A stretch of DNA of 64,000 bases. Source: Gnetum montanum. Taxonomy: Eukaryota > Streptophyta > Gnetopsida > Gnetales > Gnetaceae. The stretch covers positions 319,614 to 383,613 of the forward strand of contig MNCI01001321.1 of NCBI GenBank assembly GCA_015680685.1, read 5' to 3'. The notes under the pieces were generated by a model, which had not been told where the DNA came from, ran no database searches, and worked only from the letters and a program-made list of their open reading frames with translations. The translations under genes were made by a program, and so were the position numbers. Shown here piece after piece: positions 22,736 through 35,670 of the stretch (position 1 is the stretch's first letter; each line of letters starts with the position of its first letter).

Positions 22736-25700
22736 GCTACTACACTAGATCCATCAATCTTCCCACTGATTGATTTTTCTAGTCATAATAGCAAGTTTTT
22801 TAAAAAACTTTTTTGTAGTTAAAAGTTTCAAAAAATAATTGTTACCCCTTCACCCCTATGACAAATATTGCAACATAGAAGTTGTAGGGCATTGAGTGTT
22901 GGATTTCACAGTAACTGCTATGAATTTTTCTACCTAAAGAAAATGTTGATACCTTTCCCCCTTTTTTCCTTTTTGCTTCCATTTTTTTCCAATTTCTAAA
23001 GTTGGTGGTTCAACCTTTTCAAAAATGATCAAACTTCCAAAAGTCAGATTCCCCCATCTTTTCTAGCTAAGAAAATTAGCAACATGATAAAACCAATTTC
23101 TATTGGAAAACCCCTAACTTTCCACTTTGGTTTTCAACTTTTCCTCCCTCATTAACATTGGATAAGAAGGGTGTGAGATTTTTCCACATCTCACCCCTCT
23201 TCTTTCCTCCTTGGCATATCTAATCTATAGGTAATTAAGGCACTAGCATGGATGAGGCTTGTTACCAACTTTCCTAGCTTTCTATTTTTGGTAAAGGGGT
23301 AAAACCCCCTTACCCCCAACTTACTAATTATAGTAAGTGCTCCATTTCAACCATTTTTACTTTCTTTGAACATTTTTAAATTCCACTTATTAGAATTTAC
23401 TTCTATTTTTTCCTTTTATAGCCTATTTTAAGCCATTTTTAACAAAATAACCATCTTTTTAGTAGTCTACCAAGTTGCCCTTCACCATCATTGGTGAAGA
23501 CCCTAGCCAACAAGGCATGAGGGTCAATGACCCCAAAGAACTTACTATCATCAAATGTAGGAAACCTTTGAGGGTTATAGAGAAAGGTCTTGACTTTGTA
23601 GATATAAATGAACATTGATATAACTACATTTATGCCCAAATATAGGCAAGCATGATGATTCTATGTATGGAAGTAGAAGCCAAAAGGGAGTTCAAACTCA
23701 TCCATCATAATGATAAAGAATAAATCTCTTCCTTCTATGATCAAACACCTCTCAATGATATCTACGTAGGTATCCTAGCTTAACTAATTGAGATGGAGGA
23801 GGAAGATGACAAGCATATCTCAAAAAAAGAATAAGAAGGGGAGAATGAATTTAGGGTAGAATTTGAGCCTAAAAATAGCCTAGAAATATTTTTCCAACGA
23901 ACATCCCCCAAGGTCACAGTGTCTTCTATCAATGCCTTTGTTTTCTCCTATCAATGCCTTTGTTTTCTCCATGTGCATGGTGTTGCCTTCTTCTACTTCC
24001 TCTTACTCTATTATGGCTAATTCCGCATCGTTCATAGCCATTTATCAAACTCAATCAATTCCATAGCTATCATTCTATAATCCATCAATGTCATTCATTA
24101 CACAACCTTGATTTGTACAATCATCAATGGTGATTTTCACCACCACAAACCCACTAACCATCCATGCAGGCTCTACCATGGAACCTTAAACAACTAAGGG
24201 ATCACACATGCTCTTTATCCATTTTTTGCCTCTAGTACTGGCACAAACATCTTGTTCCATGTTTGGTTCAGAAGCTACGATCATAACACAACCACTTCCT
24301 TCTGTATTGCAACCAATAGTGATGGAACAAGCCTTACAATAGATGTCATAGCCATACGTACAAGCCCTATAGGCAATAGGGCTACCATAGGGATTGGATC
24401 AAGTCTTTCAAATGATGCAAGACCCAATGGAGGAGTTAAAGAGGGTCAAAGCCTCTACTTCCCAAAGCATCAAGATTATGGACTTCTACTAAGATGATCC
24501 CATTAGTCTTGTGATCACATCCTTAACCTTCCTCTTGGTGTCCCTATCCCCAAGTTCAACAAATATAATTAAGAAGGTGACCATAATGCTCACCTTATAA
24601 CCTTCAACAAATACTATCATGAGTATTTTCCCTATGTCCTTGACCAAGAAAGCACTTGATTGGTACTACACGCTATGTAGAGGATCCATATCCTCTCTAG
24701 ATGACTTGATAGCCTAGTTTGTTAACTATTTCAAGTATATTTTAAAGCCTGATACCACACTTAACCAACTCATGAAGGTTAATCAGGGATCCCTAGAACA
24801 CGTGAAAAAGTTCATTCAATGGTGGAACAAACTACTAAACAAAATACTAGATCCCATAGCTAAAATCCACCTTTTGGCTATATTTAAGGGGGTGGTTGAT
24901 GACTTCATCAAGTCCAAACTTTACTACCTTGACCTACAATCCCTTAGCTAAGTGTTCTCTCAGACTATGAACATAGAGGATGCTATGGTTACCAATCATG
25001 CCTCAGCCTACATAGCATACAAAAACCAACACACTCAAAAGGATAAGAAGAAGAGAAAACACAACAACATGGTCATAGAAACTATAGCCAAAGAAGCAAA
25101 AACCACTAACAAGGGGCAAAGGAACAACCCATCCAAGGCCTCCACAAATAACCATGATAACAACCATCAACCACTAGGGCCACTACATTGACTACAACTA
25201 GGCCAAAGTTTGAGTAGAATGACCAAAGAAAATATATTGCCTTCCCTTTGAAACCATCCAAGTTTCTAGATCAATTGTTGAAGAGTGGATGCATGCAATA
25301 CAAATAAATAACCAAAACCACTTGAAAGAAGCACATGCAACTATGAAAAATAGCCAATGACCTCACTTAAGCAATGAAGGATGATCTCCAATTGCCTAGG
25401 TAAAACTAGACTACTTTTACCACTATCAACAACTACCTGGTCATGACATAGACTTTTGCCTCGTGTTAAAGGATGACTTGTCGAAAATGATAGATAGGGA
25501 ATATCTAGTCTTGGATGCTTCCAATACTATCCAACTATAAAATCAGTTAATGTAAGTGTATAAAGATCCATTGCATGCTAATAATAGGCCTTATGTTATT
25601 TCAACATTCAACATTGATGACATTCAGAGACTAGCAAGGAAACCATTCATGATCCAGGAACCCCCTCATAATGAAAGGGCCTCTTTAGCTTCCATTAGCT

Positions 25701-26227
25701 TAAGAACCCTCTGAAAGTACCATTTCAGGTGCCTCCAAGAGAAATTTTATCATTAGGATGTCCTAGCCTAACACAACCCCACCAGCTAAAGCCCAACCAA
25801 GATGTCCATGCAATGACCTCTTGTGATGTCCAATCCTACTATCTCTTCCTCACAACCAACTACTAACAACCATAAAAATTGAATGAAGAAAAGGAAGAAG
25901 GATAAGCAAAAGCCTAGGAATAAGGGTGATAAGAAGATATAGGCATAGAAGGAAGTGGATCCATTGAATCCCACTCCCATCTTAGCTATACCCATGACCT
26001 CCTCTACTCAACCCACTTCAACCAATAAGCCACAAGAGGATCCTAAAATCCATAGTCAAAATTAAGAGGAGAAACCCTAGCTGCCACAACCTAAGGTCAA
26101 AGTTCATATTTTGGGGCACATGAAGGAAGTGAAGCATATCCAAGGTAGAAAGTCCATGATGTTGCAACTAAAAACCTCTATTGCTAGAATGAGAAAACCA
26201 AGGATCCTCAAAAAAGTTAGTTTTCCA
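22736..26227 (+). pseudogene. gag of the Tat-like giant element, directly after the LTR
   Basis: An AT-rich leader, then a decayed gag from about 23500. The capsid region at 24640-25000 reads DWYY-like wording and then LMKVNQGSLEHVKKFIQWWN, followed by a Lys-rich stretch (TQKDKKKRKHNN). A zinc-knuckle-like motif YQQLPGHDIDFCLVLKDDL lies near 25425; its first Cys is lost but copy 3 keeps C-F-H...GHDIDFC. The same region occurs in copy 3 from 35747. The frame is cut at about 26225 by the inverted copy B LTR. A 25-bp direct duplication (TCAATGCCTTTGTTTTCTCC) lies at about 23932-23970. Confidence 0.65.
23166..23202. other. Imperfect hairpin upstream of gag
   Basis: GGTGTGAGAT and ATCTCACCCC face each other across a TTTTTCCAC-like loop, in the leader between LTR and gag. 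It could be a packaging or translation-control structure, or a stray unit of the family's hairpin motif. Function unknown. Confidence 0.35.
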
Positions 26228-27234
26228 ACCCTGAGTCCCTAGGAACTTCATGATAAAAATGGGATTCAGGGCTCCCTCACTAGTCCAGTAGATCAACTAG
26301 GGACTTGGGAGATGTAAAATGTAGAAATATAAATAAATCTAACTAATACATAGATAATAAATTTAATTTTATAAAATAAAAAACTCAAAACTTAAAACTT
26401 TATTGATAAAAGAATGAAGAATAAGTTAGAGAAATGTGTACAAATGGTGCCTGGATGACCAAAAAGGGGTTTCACTTGTGCAAGAGTTCAAAGCCTATTG
26501 AAGCTGTGATGATATACTCCATAATCTAGGTGTTAAGCCACTCTTGATGTTATCAAACATTCCTTTGTTGCTACAACCTTGGATCTACCAATTGGCTCAC
26601 TACTAAGGGGGCTGAGAAAAGTGGAATACTTGGATGCCAAGTTGCTCCAAGTTGGGTTTGGAATCCTAAAGGTGTAGTGTTAACATCCAAAATCTACCAA
26701 ATCTCAAGACCTCATTGCTTCCACACTATGGTTTAAGCAAAAGAAAGTATGGGAACTTGCAAGAGCTCTTGAGTGCCTAAAAATGCCCCAAGTGTGGAAT
26801 TGTATGTATGTAAATTACTTGTGAGTGTTGAATCTTATCAAAAATCTCTGAAGTCTATCAAAAACCAAGAACCTCTCAATGGTGTTAGAGGTTGGCTTTT
26901 ATAAGGTCTTTGGGCCATGAATGATGCTACAAAATGGATATGATTGGGCTGAAAATTAACTACAACATAGCTACATATTTGATGTAATTTTGTTGCAAAC
27001 TAGCTACCAAATTTAAGTGAAATGGGAACCTAAATTTGGGGGGTTACTAAACATAGTAAGTGATTTTTTCCCATGGTCATTATATTTACTAAAAATATTA
27101 CCAAGGCACCCCTTCCATGTTGAAGACAAAATTTCCATGCTAACCTCTCCACCATGCTTGTTGAAGTGGCTAGTCAACATTGAAGTTCATAACTTGATGA
27201 ATCTTGCTTTTCGTGGCTTCCATGCTAGGGAATT

Positions 27235-27415
27235 GAATTTCCTATGTTGGGGGAAAATTTCTAGGATAGAGTAAAAGTTTTCATGCTAGGGAAAAACTTT
27301 AAGATAAGGGAAAAGTTTCTAGAGCTGGGAAGGGAAACTTTCACATTGGGAAGAAAATTTCTAGGTTGAGGGGAAAAGTTTCCAAGCTAGAGGAAAGTTT
27401 CCAAGACATGCATTT
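27235..27415. repeat. ~20-bp minisatellite inside the copy B LTR
   Basis: About eight units resembling GGGGAAAAGTTTCTAGGCTAG in tandem. The homologous part of the copy A LTR (about 21720-21800) has only one or two such units, so the expansion happened after the copies separated. Confidence 0.6.
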
Positions 27416-27576
27416 GTTCTCCACATTGAAGGGGGAATGTTTTCAAACCCTCCATCCTTCCACATTAAGGGTGGGTGAGATCTATCCCATTTTAGGTGTT
27501 TTGGTGTAGAAAAATGCATGCCCCCCATAAAACCTGTCAAATTTCCTTTTTTGGCTTTTGAAAAGGCCTTTTTGAC

Positions 27577-27577
<1 letters not shown>

Positions 27578-27609
<32 letters not shown>

Positions 27610-27610
27610 N
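27578..27610. other. Poly-C run plus N, probable sequencing or assembly artefact
   Basis: 32 consecutive C followed by N. The matching site in the copy A LTR (about 21612-21622, complementary strand) is the ordinary sequence GGCTTGGGAGG, so the long run is not ancestral. Confidence 0.7.
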
Positions 27611-28059
27611 AAATATAGATACTAGGTGAACTTTTTCACTTAGGGAATGAGGCTCTAACCATATATAAGGCATTTTTCAGCTCCTAAAGTATAAAGAATG
27701 TGAAATTTTCCATTTTGGGTTACAAGTTTCACATTTATAATATAATTTTACCTTGAGTTTCATGGGATGAAAGCTACATGATGGAGATTAGTTATAGCAT
27801 GCAAAAATTTGTGGTGTTTCAATAGCCACTCTTTGTTGGTGCCTAGAGGATTGACCCAAGAGGCATTCTCAAAGAATAATAAACACCACTACATATTATA
27901 AAGCTACCATGCATATAGGCCACATGAGAATTAGGCTATCCAAGTCACCAATGTTGCTAGTTTAAGGCTATGGATAGCCATGGTACCAATTTAATACCAT
28001 GGTAGGCCATGTTGCCAATTTAAGGTCATGGCAGATAGTTGAAAGTAAGCTCACTTGTT

Positions 28060-30640
28060 GAAAATCTATCAGCTACATGTAGTATGACTTCATATAGGAA
28101 TGATTGACTAGATTGGCCAGCTCATTTCCATTCATTTCAACTATTCTAAATGCTCCATTCGCATATAAGCTAGTGGCAAGAAAGAATATTTCCTAGTTGG
28201 CTGTGAATTTGTCTACATGCTCACAAATAGCCTTAGGATGAGCTCCCACTCCTTGATCTTGTGCATGGTCAAGTTATGGTGATGTTGTTGCTTCTACCTC
28301 TCTTAATAGTGCTTGATGTGAGAAAGTGCCTACATACACTGCTCCTCCACCTAATCTAGTGCTACTATCTACAACTCCTTACTCTACTTGTCATTGATGA
28401 AGTCAATCAAGGCTACTTAGAGTGATGGCACCTATAATTTAAGAGGTAAAATAGCTTTAGAACCATAAGCAAGGGTATAAGGGATCATGTTGGTTGTTGT
28501 GTGATAGGTTGTTCTATATTCCCATAGTGCATGGACAAGTCACTCATGCCACTTCTACTTATTATTATTGAGCATCTTCTTGAGCAAGTTGATGATGGCC
28601 TTGTTTCTTACTTCTACTTATGATAGGAAAGAATGCTTAATGCCTAGGTTGTAACAAAAATTCTTGGTTTCTTAGCTACTAAATTGAGATCCATTATCTA
28701 TAACTATGGTCATGGGTATGCGAAAATGAGCTACGATGTTTTCTAGGATAAATTTGCAAACTTGTTTAGACATGGTCTTTCTTAGAAGAATAGCCTCAAC
28801 CCACTTGGTAAAGTATTCAGTTGTGGTGATGATGAAGCTATGTCCTGCAATAGACTTAGGCGTTATGGATCCAATGATATCCAACCTCTATCACTGAAAC
28901 AACCATGTTATCTAGGTTGTATGTAACTTAGTTGGTGATACATGTATCAGGTTGCTATATCGTTGGCATGTGTCATATTAGTTAACCTTTTGTAGATAGT
29001 AATTTTCTATATGGGGCCAATAGTAGCCTAACCATCTAATCTTAGTGGACATGGCTCTAGGTCCTATATCCTTCACAAAATCCCTCATGAACCTCCTCTA
29101 GGACTATTCTAGCTTCAATTTTACCTAAGTACTTTAGAAGTATGCCATTATAGGATTGTCAACATAATGTGTTATCACCTATGATGACATACTACTTTGA
29201 TCACTTATGTATGACATCCTTTTGATTAGTCAAGCCTTGTGAGGATTCATCATGCATAAGATAAAATTTGATATCATCATACCACTCCCGAGGAGGAGCA
29301 GTATGAATGATGGCCTCAAAGGTATTCTCAATGTTCTATGTGATGGCAGTAGCACAATCCATGGTTAAGGTGGGCAACTTGCTGAACACATCTAACATCA
29401 CACTAAGGGCTAATGTTGTAATTGCATCAACTATGGTGTTTTTGTTTCGAGCTATGTGTTGGATATCAATGTCTATGAATTGTTATAATAATTACTTTCC
29501 TAGGTCATAGTAAGATTGTAAATGCTTAGCTTTGCATGTATAGACTTTGGTTACTTGGTTAACCATGAGTTATGAATTACCTTTTATGGCTAGGCATCTA
29601 ATTCTTAGGTTACACACTACCATCATTCCTTTAATCAAATCTTCATATTTTTCTATGTTGTTGGTACATGAGAAACCAAAACAATAGGAAAGGGGTTGGA
29701 TCTCACTAGATGGAAATGTTATGATGGTAGTAGCACTAGCCCTAAGACTAGTTGAAGCTTTGTCAAGGTTCATGACTGCCTCATAACCCTTGAGCACTTG
29801 GCTAACTATGTTAATGTGTTCATAAGGGAATTTAGGATCTATGGTTGCTTTATTGTCAATAGGTAAAACTGTGAGTGTATGGCTATAGCTTGACCTTTCT
29901 TTGAGGATTGAAAGATATAATAAAGGTTGAATTCTATAGTTATGGCTTTCCATTAGGCTATGCGGCTACTTTTGTAGAAGTTGGTCATTATGGCTCTGAG
30001 TATGTTATCCTTGCAAATGACATTGACTTGGCTTTTGAAGAGGTAGTGTCTCCATTTCTTCAAAAAAAAAGACTATTGATTGAGAATACTTCTTCACTTC
30101 AGTGTATTGGATCTTGTGGGCTACTAATGCATGGCTAAGGTAGTATATAGACATTTCTACCAAGGCCAAATCAAGTCCAATCTTTTACACTTTTTACTTA
30201 ACTAGTCTAATGCTAAGGTCCAATATGATGTTGTGCTAGACTAGATATGGATCTAGGCCTAACATATCTTCATATGACTAGGAAAATTCCTTAACATTAT
30301 TTTGTAAGATCTTGGTGATATCTTGGGCACATTAAGGCTCTAGTAAGGAACTTAGTTTAAGGGTTTTCTCCTCACCACCATGTGTTATGACAAGAACCTC
30401 AACTAGAACATCTTCAGTTATGTCTCCTACTTCTAAGTCAAGGGTTTTGACAGGGTTTTCAAGCCATTCTAGAGGTTTCTCTATTAAGACTATGTAGTCT
30501 ACAAGACACTCAAGCTGAAGATCTAGGCAACCAAGGTGGACAAACCATTTAATATCACTTTGAGGTCCATGTAGACAAAAAGGCAAAATAATTTGCTCCC
30601 AAGTGTTCATACTTTGATCCTACATATCAACCAAAAGCAT
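28060..30640 (-). pseudogene. pol of the inverted giant element (copy B), RT core deleted
   Basis: In minus-strand order: pre-RT linker at 30332-30610 (IVLIEKPLEWLENPVKTLDL), then RNase H from about 30150 (YYLSHALVAHKIQYTEV), aRNH at 29570-29953 (GYEAVMNLDKASTSL..., FSCTNNIEKYEDLIKGM) and integrase at 28100-29250 with core MDIIGSITPKSIAGHSFIIT and MTIVIDNGSQFSS. Compared with copy A, about 890 bp holding the whole RT core are missing: the linker word LALV is followed directly by RNase H at about 30155. Copy B could not have copied itself. Confidence 0.75.
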
Positions 30641-30949
30641 ATTAACTAGCACCTAGGTAAAAGTGAGTAAGTAATGTTAAAATTTCATAAAACATATGCA
30701 AATCTAATGCAATCAAGGCCATCCATGATCATGAATGAGATAATGTCAATTTGGAAAAGGGAAATAGAGATAATTAAAGATCACATAAAGGTCAAACAAG
30801 GGGAAATACAAGGAGTAAGACTATAACTGATCAATAAATACCATCATTTTGTTAGTTTTAAGCCTTAGCATGCCATGTTTTAAGGCTACAAGGCTATTGG
30901 GTGAGTTTAGACATCGATCAATGTTGTGGATGGGCTATCTAGACCCAAA
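30641..30949. other. Spacer between copy B pol and hairpin array
   Basis: Counterpart of 17061-17749 in inverse orientation. A relative of the family short repeat (TTAGTTTTAAGCC...CATGTTTTAAGG) lies at 30850-30885. No gene is visible. Confidence 0.45.
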
Positions 30950-33720
30950 AATCAAGTTTTTTGAGGCTTCCATGCTAAGCTTAGGGTGGAAATAGGGGCC
31001 CTTAGTATGGATACTAAGAAACATAGGTTTTGAAGTGTTATAGGTCAAAAATTAAGATGCTAGGACCTTCCCAAGGTATCATAGGGTTAGATCCATCAAA
31101 ATTAGACTCCCTGGAGATCTATAAAGGCTAAAAAGTAGGTTTTGAAGCCTTACCCCTTTATTTTCACATTGGCCAGCATGGAAAATAGGGGGTTTCAGCA
31201 TGGGAAATCAAAATCTAAGCAAAATGAGGTCAAACATGATTAAACAAGTGGCTACACTCTAGATCTAGAACTTGTGCACCTTGTGGCTTCATTTTGAGGT
31301 TATTTGAGGTTATTTTGAGGGTCAATAGGTGTTGTAATGACTTCACACCCTTTTTCCATGTTGGGCATAGTATCCTTAATGTGGAAAATTAGAGGACACT
31401 TATTTGATGGATTCAAAGTGATTTTGGGGCACCTTAACCACGTTTCTAGGCCCCCTAAGATGCAAAGTTTGATTTTGCAAGTTCTTAGTTGATCTTGGCC
31501 ATGTTTGAAGAATTTTTAAGGTATTCACCCTTTGTTTCCATGCTAGGGGAGTTACTCTATCATGTAATGATGGGATAATGGGTTTTACAGGTTGAAATGA
31601 GGTTAAAAAGGTAAAATCTTGAAGCAATGAGGTCCTAGGCTTCTTTGGCAAAGATCTTTAGCTTTCGAGACTATCATCTTACCTCCAAAATTGGAAAAAG
31701 AAACCTTCCCCTTGTTTCCATGTTGGAGAAGTTACTCCAACATGGAGGAAGCATGAATATTAGCTCTAGGATAATTCAGATCACAATCAACCATGCATGT
31801 TACCTCCCAGGGTTTCTAGGGTTAAGGGCTATGGATCCATGTCAAGATTGGACAACTAAGTGGTTATTTGACTTCCCTCTTTCTTCCATCCTAGGGATAG
31901 AAAGCTTAGTGTGGAAAATAAGGGGGAATGTAATTTTGACCAATTTTGACCTTAATCGACTTTGCATGCCATCCTTTGGGGCTACTGGGGTCGAGGACTA
32001 GGGTTTGGGATCAGAAGTAGCCATTTTAAATATTTTTAAGTGGTTTTTGGACTTCCCTCCTTTTCCACCTTGGGGATTGCATTCTCAACATGGAAAAATG
32101 GGGGAAAAGCTTTTTGGTCATTTTGGCCATTTTCAATCATGCATGTGGATTTCTGAGGTTGCCAATGATGACTTCTAACATATGATGTTAAAGTTTCAAT
32201 TTTTAAGATTTTTAAGGAATTTTTTGAACTTCCCTTCCTTTTTCCATGATGGGGCTTCCATGCTTAGTGTGGAACAATTATGGGAAAGCTTTTTGATCAC
32301 TTTTGATTACTTTTAGGCATGCATGTAAGCTTCCTAGGTTGCTGGCATCGATTGCTAACATATGATGTCAAATTTTCATTGTTTCAAGGTTGATAAGGTA
32401 TTTTTTCCATACTATGGCTTCCATGCTTAGTGTGAAAATTTGGCAGAAAAGCTTTTTGGCCATTTTTGATCATTTTCAAGTGTGCATGAAGGCTTCCTAG
32501 GCTACCGATGTTGCCTACAACCATCTAATGTTAAATTTTGGTTATTTCAAGGTTTATAAAGAATTTTTTCAAATTTCCCACTTTTTCCACATTGAGGGCT
32601 CCATGCTAAGAGTGGAGAAATGGGGGAAAGCTTTTTGGTCTTCTATGACAAGTCTCAAGCATGCATGCGTGCTTGCAAGGTTACCAATGTTGCCAATTAC
32701 CATCTAACATTGAAATTTGACTATTTCAAGGGTCATAAGGAATTTTTTGAACTTCCTCACCTTTTCCCACATTGGGACTTCCATGTTCAGCATGGAAAAA
32801 TTTGGGGAAAGCATTTTTTATCATTTTTTTTTCAATCTAGCTATGCATGAGTGCTCATAGGGTTGTTGGCATTGGCCATTAGTGCCTCAGGTCAAGATCT
32901 AGTCATTTTGGGGGCTATGAGGGGGTTTTTAGGATTCCCCCCTTATTTTCACATTGAGGGTGGAAGGCTCAATGTGGAAGAGGTTCCAGTTAGTGAAAAA
33001 ATTCAGATCTAGGTTAAATCAACAACCAATTGATCATGCATGTCAACCTTCAAGATTGCTAGTGTTAATGATCAATGTTGGGTGTTAAGATTTGATAGTT
33101 TGAAGGCTTCTAAGTGCTTAATGTAAACACTCCCCTTTATTCCATGCTATGAATGGTGTCCTTAGTGTGGATGAGAAGGGGATGATAGATTTGTATCATT
33201 TTTGACCCATTTTTGAGCTTTTCAAGATTCTAGAGGGTTCCAATAGGGTCTAGGGATTGCTGAGTATCAAAAAATGGTCATTAGGTCATCAATTTAGATT
33301 ATTTTTGGCTTCCCCCTATCTATCCACATTGAGGATGAGAAGATTAGCATGTAAGAAGAATTCCCTACCATGGAACACATCAAATCCTATATTTTAACCA
33401 GTTCTAACTAGGTTTGGTGAGGTTTTGAGGCTGCCAGAGATGCTTAGAGGGGTTCTCGGTCATGTGGGGAGCACTTTGGGGTCAAACTTGTGCTAGATGA
33501 GTGTTGGAAGGCTAGAGAGAGTGTCACCCCCCTCTTTCCACACTGAGCACTATTTCTGTAATGTGGAAATCCATAGTGCTTAGCCATGATCATGTCTTTC
33601 CCAATTTTAGAAACCTAGGATTGAAAAAGGTAAGTCTAGGTTACTAAAAATAGAAGGATAATGTAATGCTAATTTGTATAAGAATGGGCATATTTCCATG
33701 TTAGGAATCATATTCCTAAT
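30950..33720. repeat. Hairpin-bearing tandem array (copy B, inverted)
   Basis: About 15 to 16 diverged units, with hairpin motifs such as TTTCCATGTTGGAGAAGTTA facing CTCCAACATGGAGG (31705-31750; the cleanest example) spaced about 170-200 bp apart (30980, 31170, 31365, 31550, 31725, 31905, 32080, 32260, 32430, 32600, 32780, 32960, 33160, 33340, 33550, 33700). Units in 32080-32800 are most alike (each with a GCATG...GCTTCC and GATTTTTA/AATTTTTTGAA part), which points to local homogenisation. Confidence 0.75.
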
Positions 33721-34173
33721 GTGGAAGTATTTAATCAAGGTTGCCATAATCTTTGAAGTGTCAATATTGAAAAGAAATCTCAGTGTTGATGCAAATTTTG
33801 GCTAAAAGGGAAAGCACATGATGAAGCCCACAATCCAAAAATTTAAAATTTTGAAAAGTAAAGTTGTTTCCCCCATAAAAAAAATGTGAACTAGACTATC
33901 ACCCCTTTTTTCTTCAATGCACTTGTAGTCATGATGCACTGAATTAGTAGCTAGGATCTTGTTTAGGTTTTAGAAGAGTTTTATAAGTCAAATTTTGCAA
34001 ATTTTGATCATAATTGTTATCTTTCAACAACAATGCATTGTAGGAGAGCTTTAGTAGAGGTTCTTGTGGTAGCCACAACCATTCATTAGTGTGGAAGCCT
34101 CCCATCTCCCTTGTAGCTAGCATAAAACTCTTATATTTTCCTAATTTTTAGCTTCCTCAACGTTGAGCCTATC

Positions 34174-34301
34174 ATGGTAGCCAAATAGAGAAGAGAGAAA
34201 AGAAAAACTCACATAATTAAAATGATGGATGAGCATACAAGGGATTTTTTAGAGGTTCCTAGGCCTATCTCTATCCATGAACCACCTATCACTACTTCAA
34301 G
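34174..34301 (+). pseudogene. Antisense gene of copy B, exon 1
   Basis: 128 nt from ATGG to the donor CAAG/GTAGAC (34302). The peptide MVAK, one stop, then RREKRKTHIIKMMDEHTRDF continues to PRPISIHEPPITTS. It aligns without gaps with exon 1 of copy A (same length and phase). Antisense to copy B pol, which is on the minus strand here. Confidence 0.65.
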
Positions 34302-35670
34302 GTAGACAAATCTACCTATTTTTGCCTTTGTTTTTTGCGATTTCTTTAGTTCTTTACTTCCTAGATGTTGAGGCTACTTTTTCAAATCTACTCCAATAGG
34401 GGGATTAAAATGTAATTTTGATAAAATCCCATCTCCTATTTTTGCTACTCCCATATTGATCTATAGTTTTTTTATGGCTTTAGATTTTGCAGATTAGATT
34501 TTGAATGTAGGGCTTGCTATTTTGTGCTTTTTCCTTAAAATATTTGGGCATGGAAATTTTTCTCAAATCTAGCCCTTGGGATTCATTAAAATTAAATTTT
34601 AAAAAAATACTATCCTATCATTTTGATATGAATTTAAATGGATTTTAATGATTTTGGCTATTTTGACTATTTTAATGGCTATATGAAATTTAGGCTTTGG
34701 GATTTTTGAAGTTTTTCTACAGAAAAGTAAGCCAAGTTGTGTATTATTTCTTAGTAAAACTATTTCATATTTTTAGAATTAACATTTATGGATTTTTAAC
34801 CCTTTGTTTAATATTTTTTATGGTTTTTGTCTTATTTAATTTGGGTTTGAAATGAGAAAGTTATGGCTATTTTTTTACTTTTGTAATTTCATGTAGATTT
34901 ATGAAATTTTCATACAAAAATGGCCAAGGGTTTTGCTAGTTTTTGGTCATGGTTGCCTATGATTTGGCTTCAGCTTTCCAGTGAAGGTGGAATCACTCTA
35001 ATTGAATTTAAAATAAAAATTTTAAACGTTTGGCTATGGCTATGTGAAAAACTCATGGTTTAAGTACATTGCCCAAAATAGAAGTGCTTGATATGTTTAA
35101 TTTTGCTTTTTTAAGAAGAGTAAAATATTTTTGTATTTAAATAAGTTTTTATTATGGCTTCCTAGCATTTTCTAAGTTTATCATGTTTTTTTCTAAATCT
35201 GTGCATAATTTAGATGTTTTTTCCAAATTCATGCATGCTTTGCATAATTTAGATGCTTTTACTAAAGTTATGCTTGCTTTTTTCCAAATTTATGCATAAT
35301 TTAGCTAATTTTTTCTAACTTATGCATAATTTAGACTAAGATATAGTATTGGCTATAAGGCTATAAAATATGGTAATAATGTTTTTACGGAATTTCTTAA
35401 GTTGATTTAGATAAACATCTAAGAGCTTTTTATAAAGGCTAATTTCACCTCTAAATTAGAAAGCTTTTTCTAAATTTATTGAGAAATTCCAATTGGTCAT
35501 GATGCAAGGATATGCAACGTTGTAATAATGTTTTCTTGTGAAGTCATTTAGACTAATTTAGATAAACACCTTAGAGCTTTTTACAAAGGCTAATTTCACC
35601 TCTGACTAGATGTTTTGTCTAAATTTGCTAACTCTAATAGGTCATAATGTTTTTTCTTTGTTTTATGTAG
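34302..35670 (+). other. Intron 1 of the copy B antisense gene
   Basis: 1369 bp, GTAGAC at the start and a pyrimidine-rich tract with TTTTATGTAG at the end. It aligns with the 1383-bp intron of copy A over its length, for example the conserved stretch AAGGCTAATTTCACCTCT near 35425 and again near 35588, showing that a ~160-bp segment has been duplicated within this copy. Confidence 0.6.

Larger units (their letters stand above)
26228..28060 (-). repeat. LTR of the inverted giant element (copy B)
   Basis: It aligns with 21180-22735 in inverse orientation, and follows copy B integrase in minus-strand direction, so it is the 3' LTR (LTR proper probably 26228 to about 27830). It carries a local minisatellite at 27235-27415 and a 32-base poly-C run with N at 27578-27610. 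Its outer end abuts the gag of the neighbouring copy at about 26225, as expected of an integration end, though no target duplication could be proved. Confidence 0.6.

Noticed and set aside
27482-27673. Frame with a glycine run
   Set aside because: The glycines come from the poly-C artefact.
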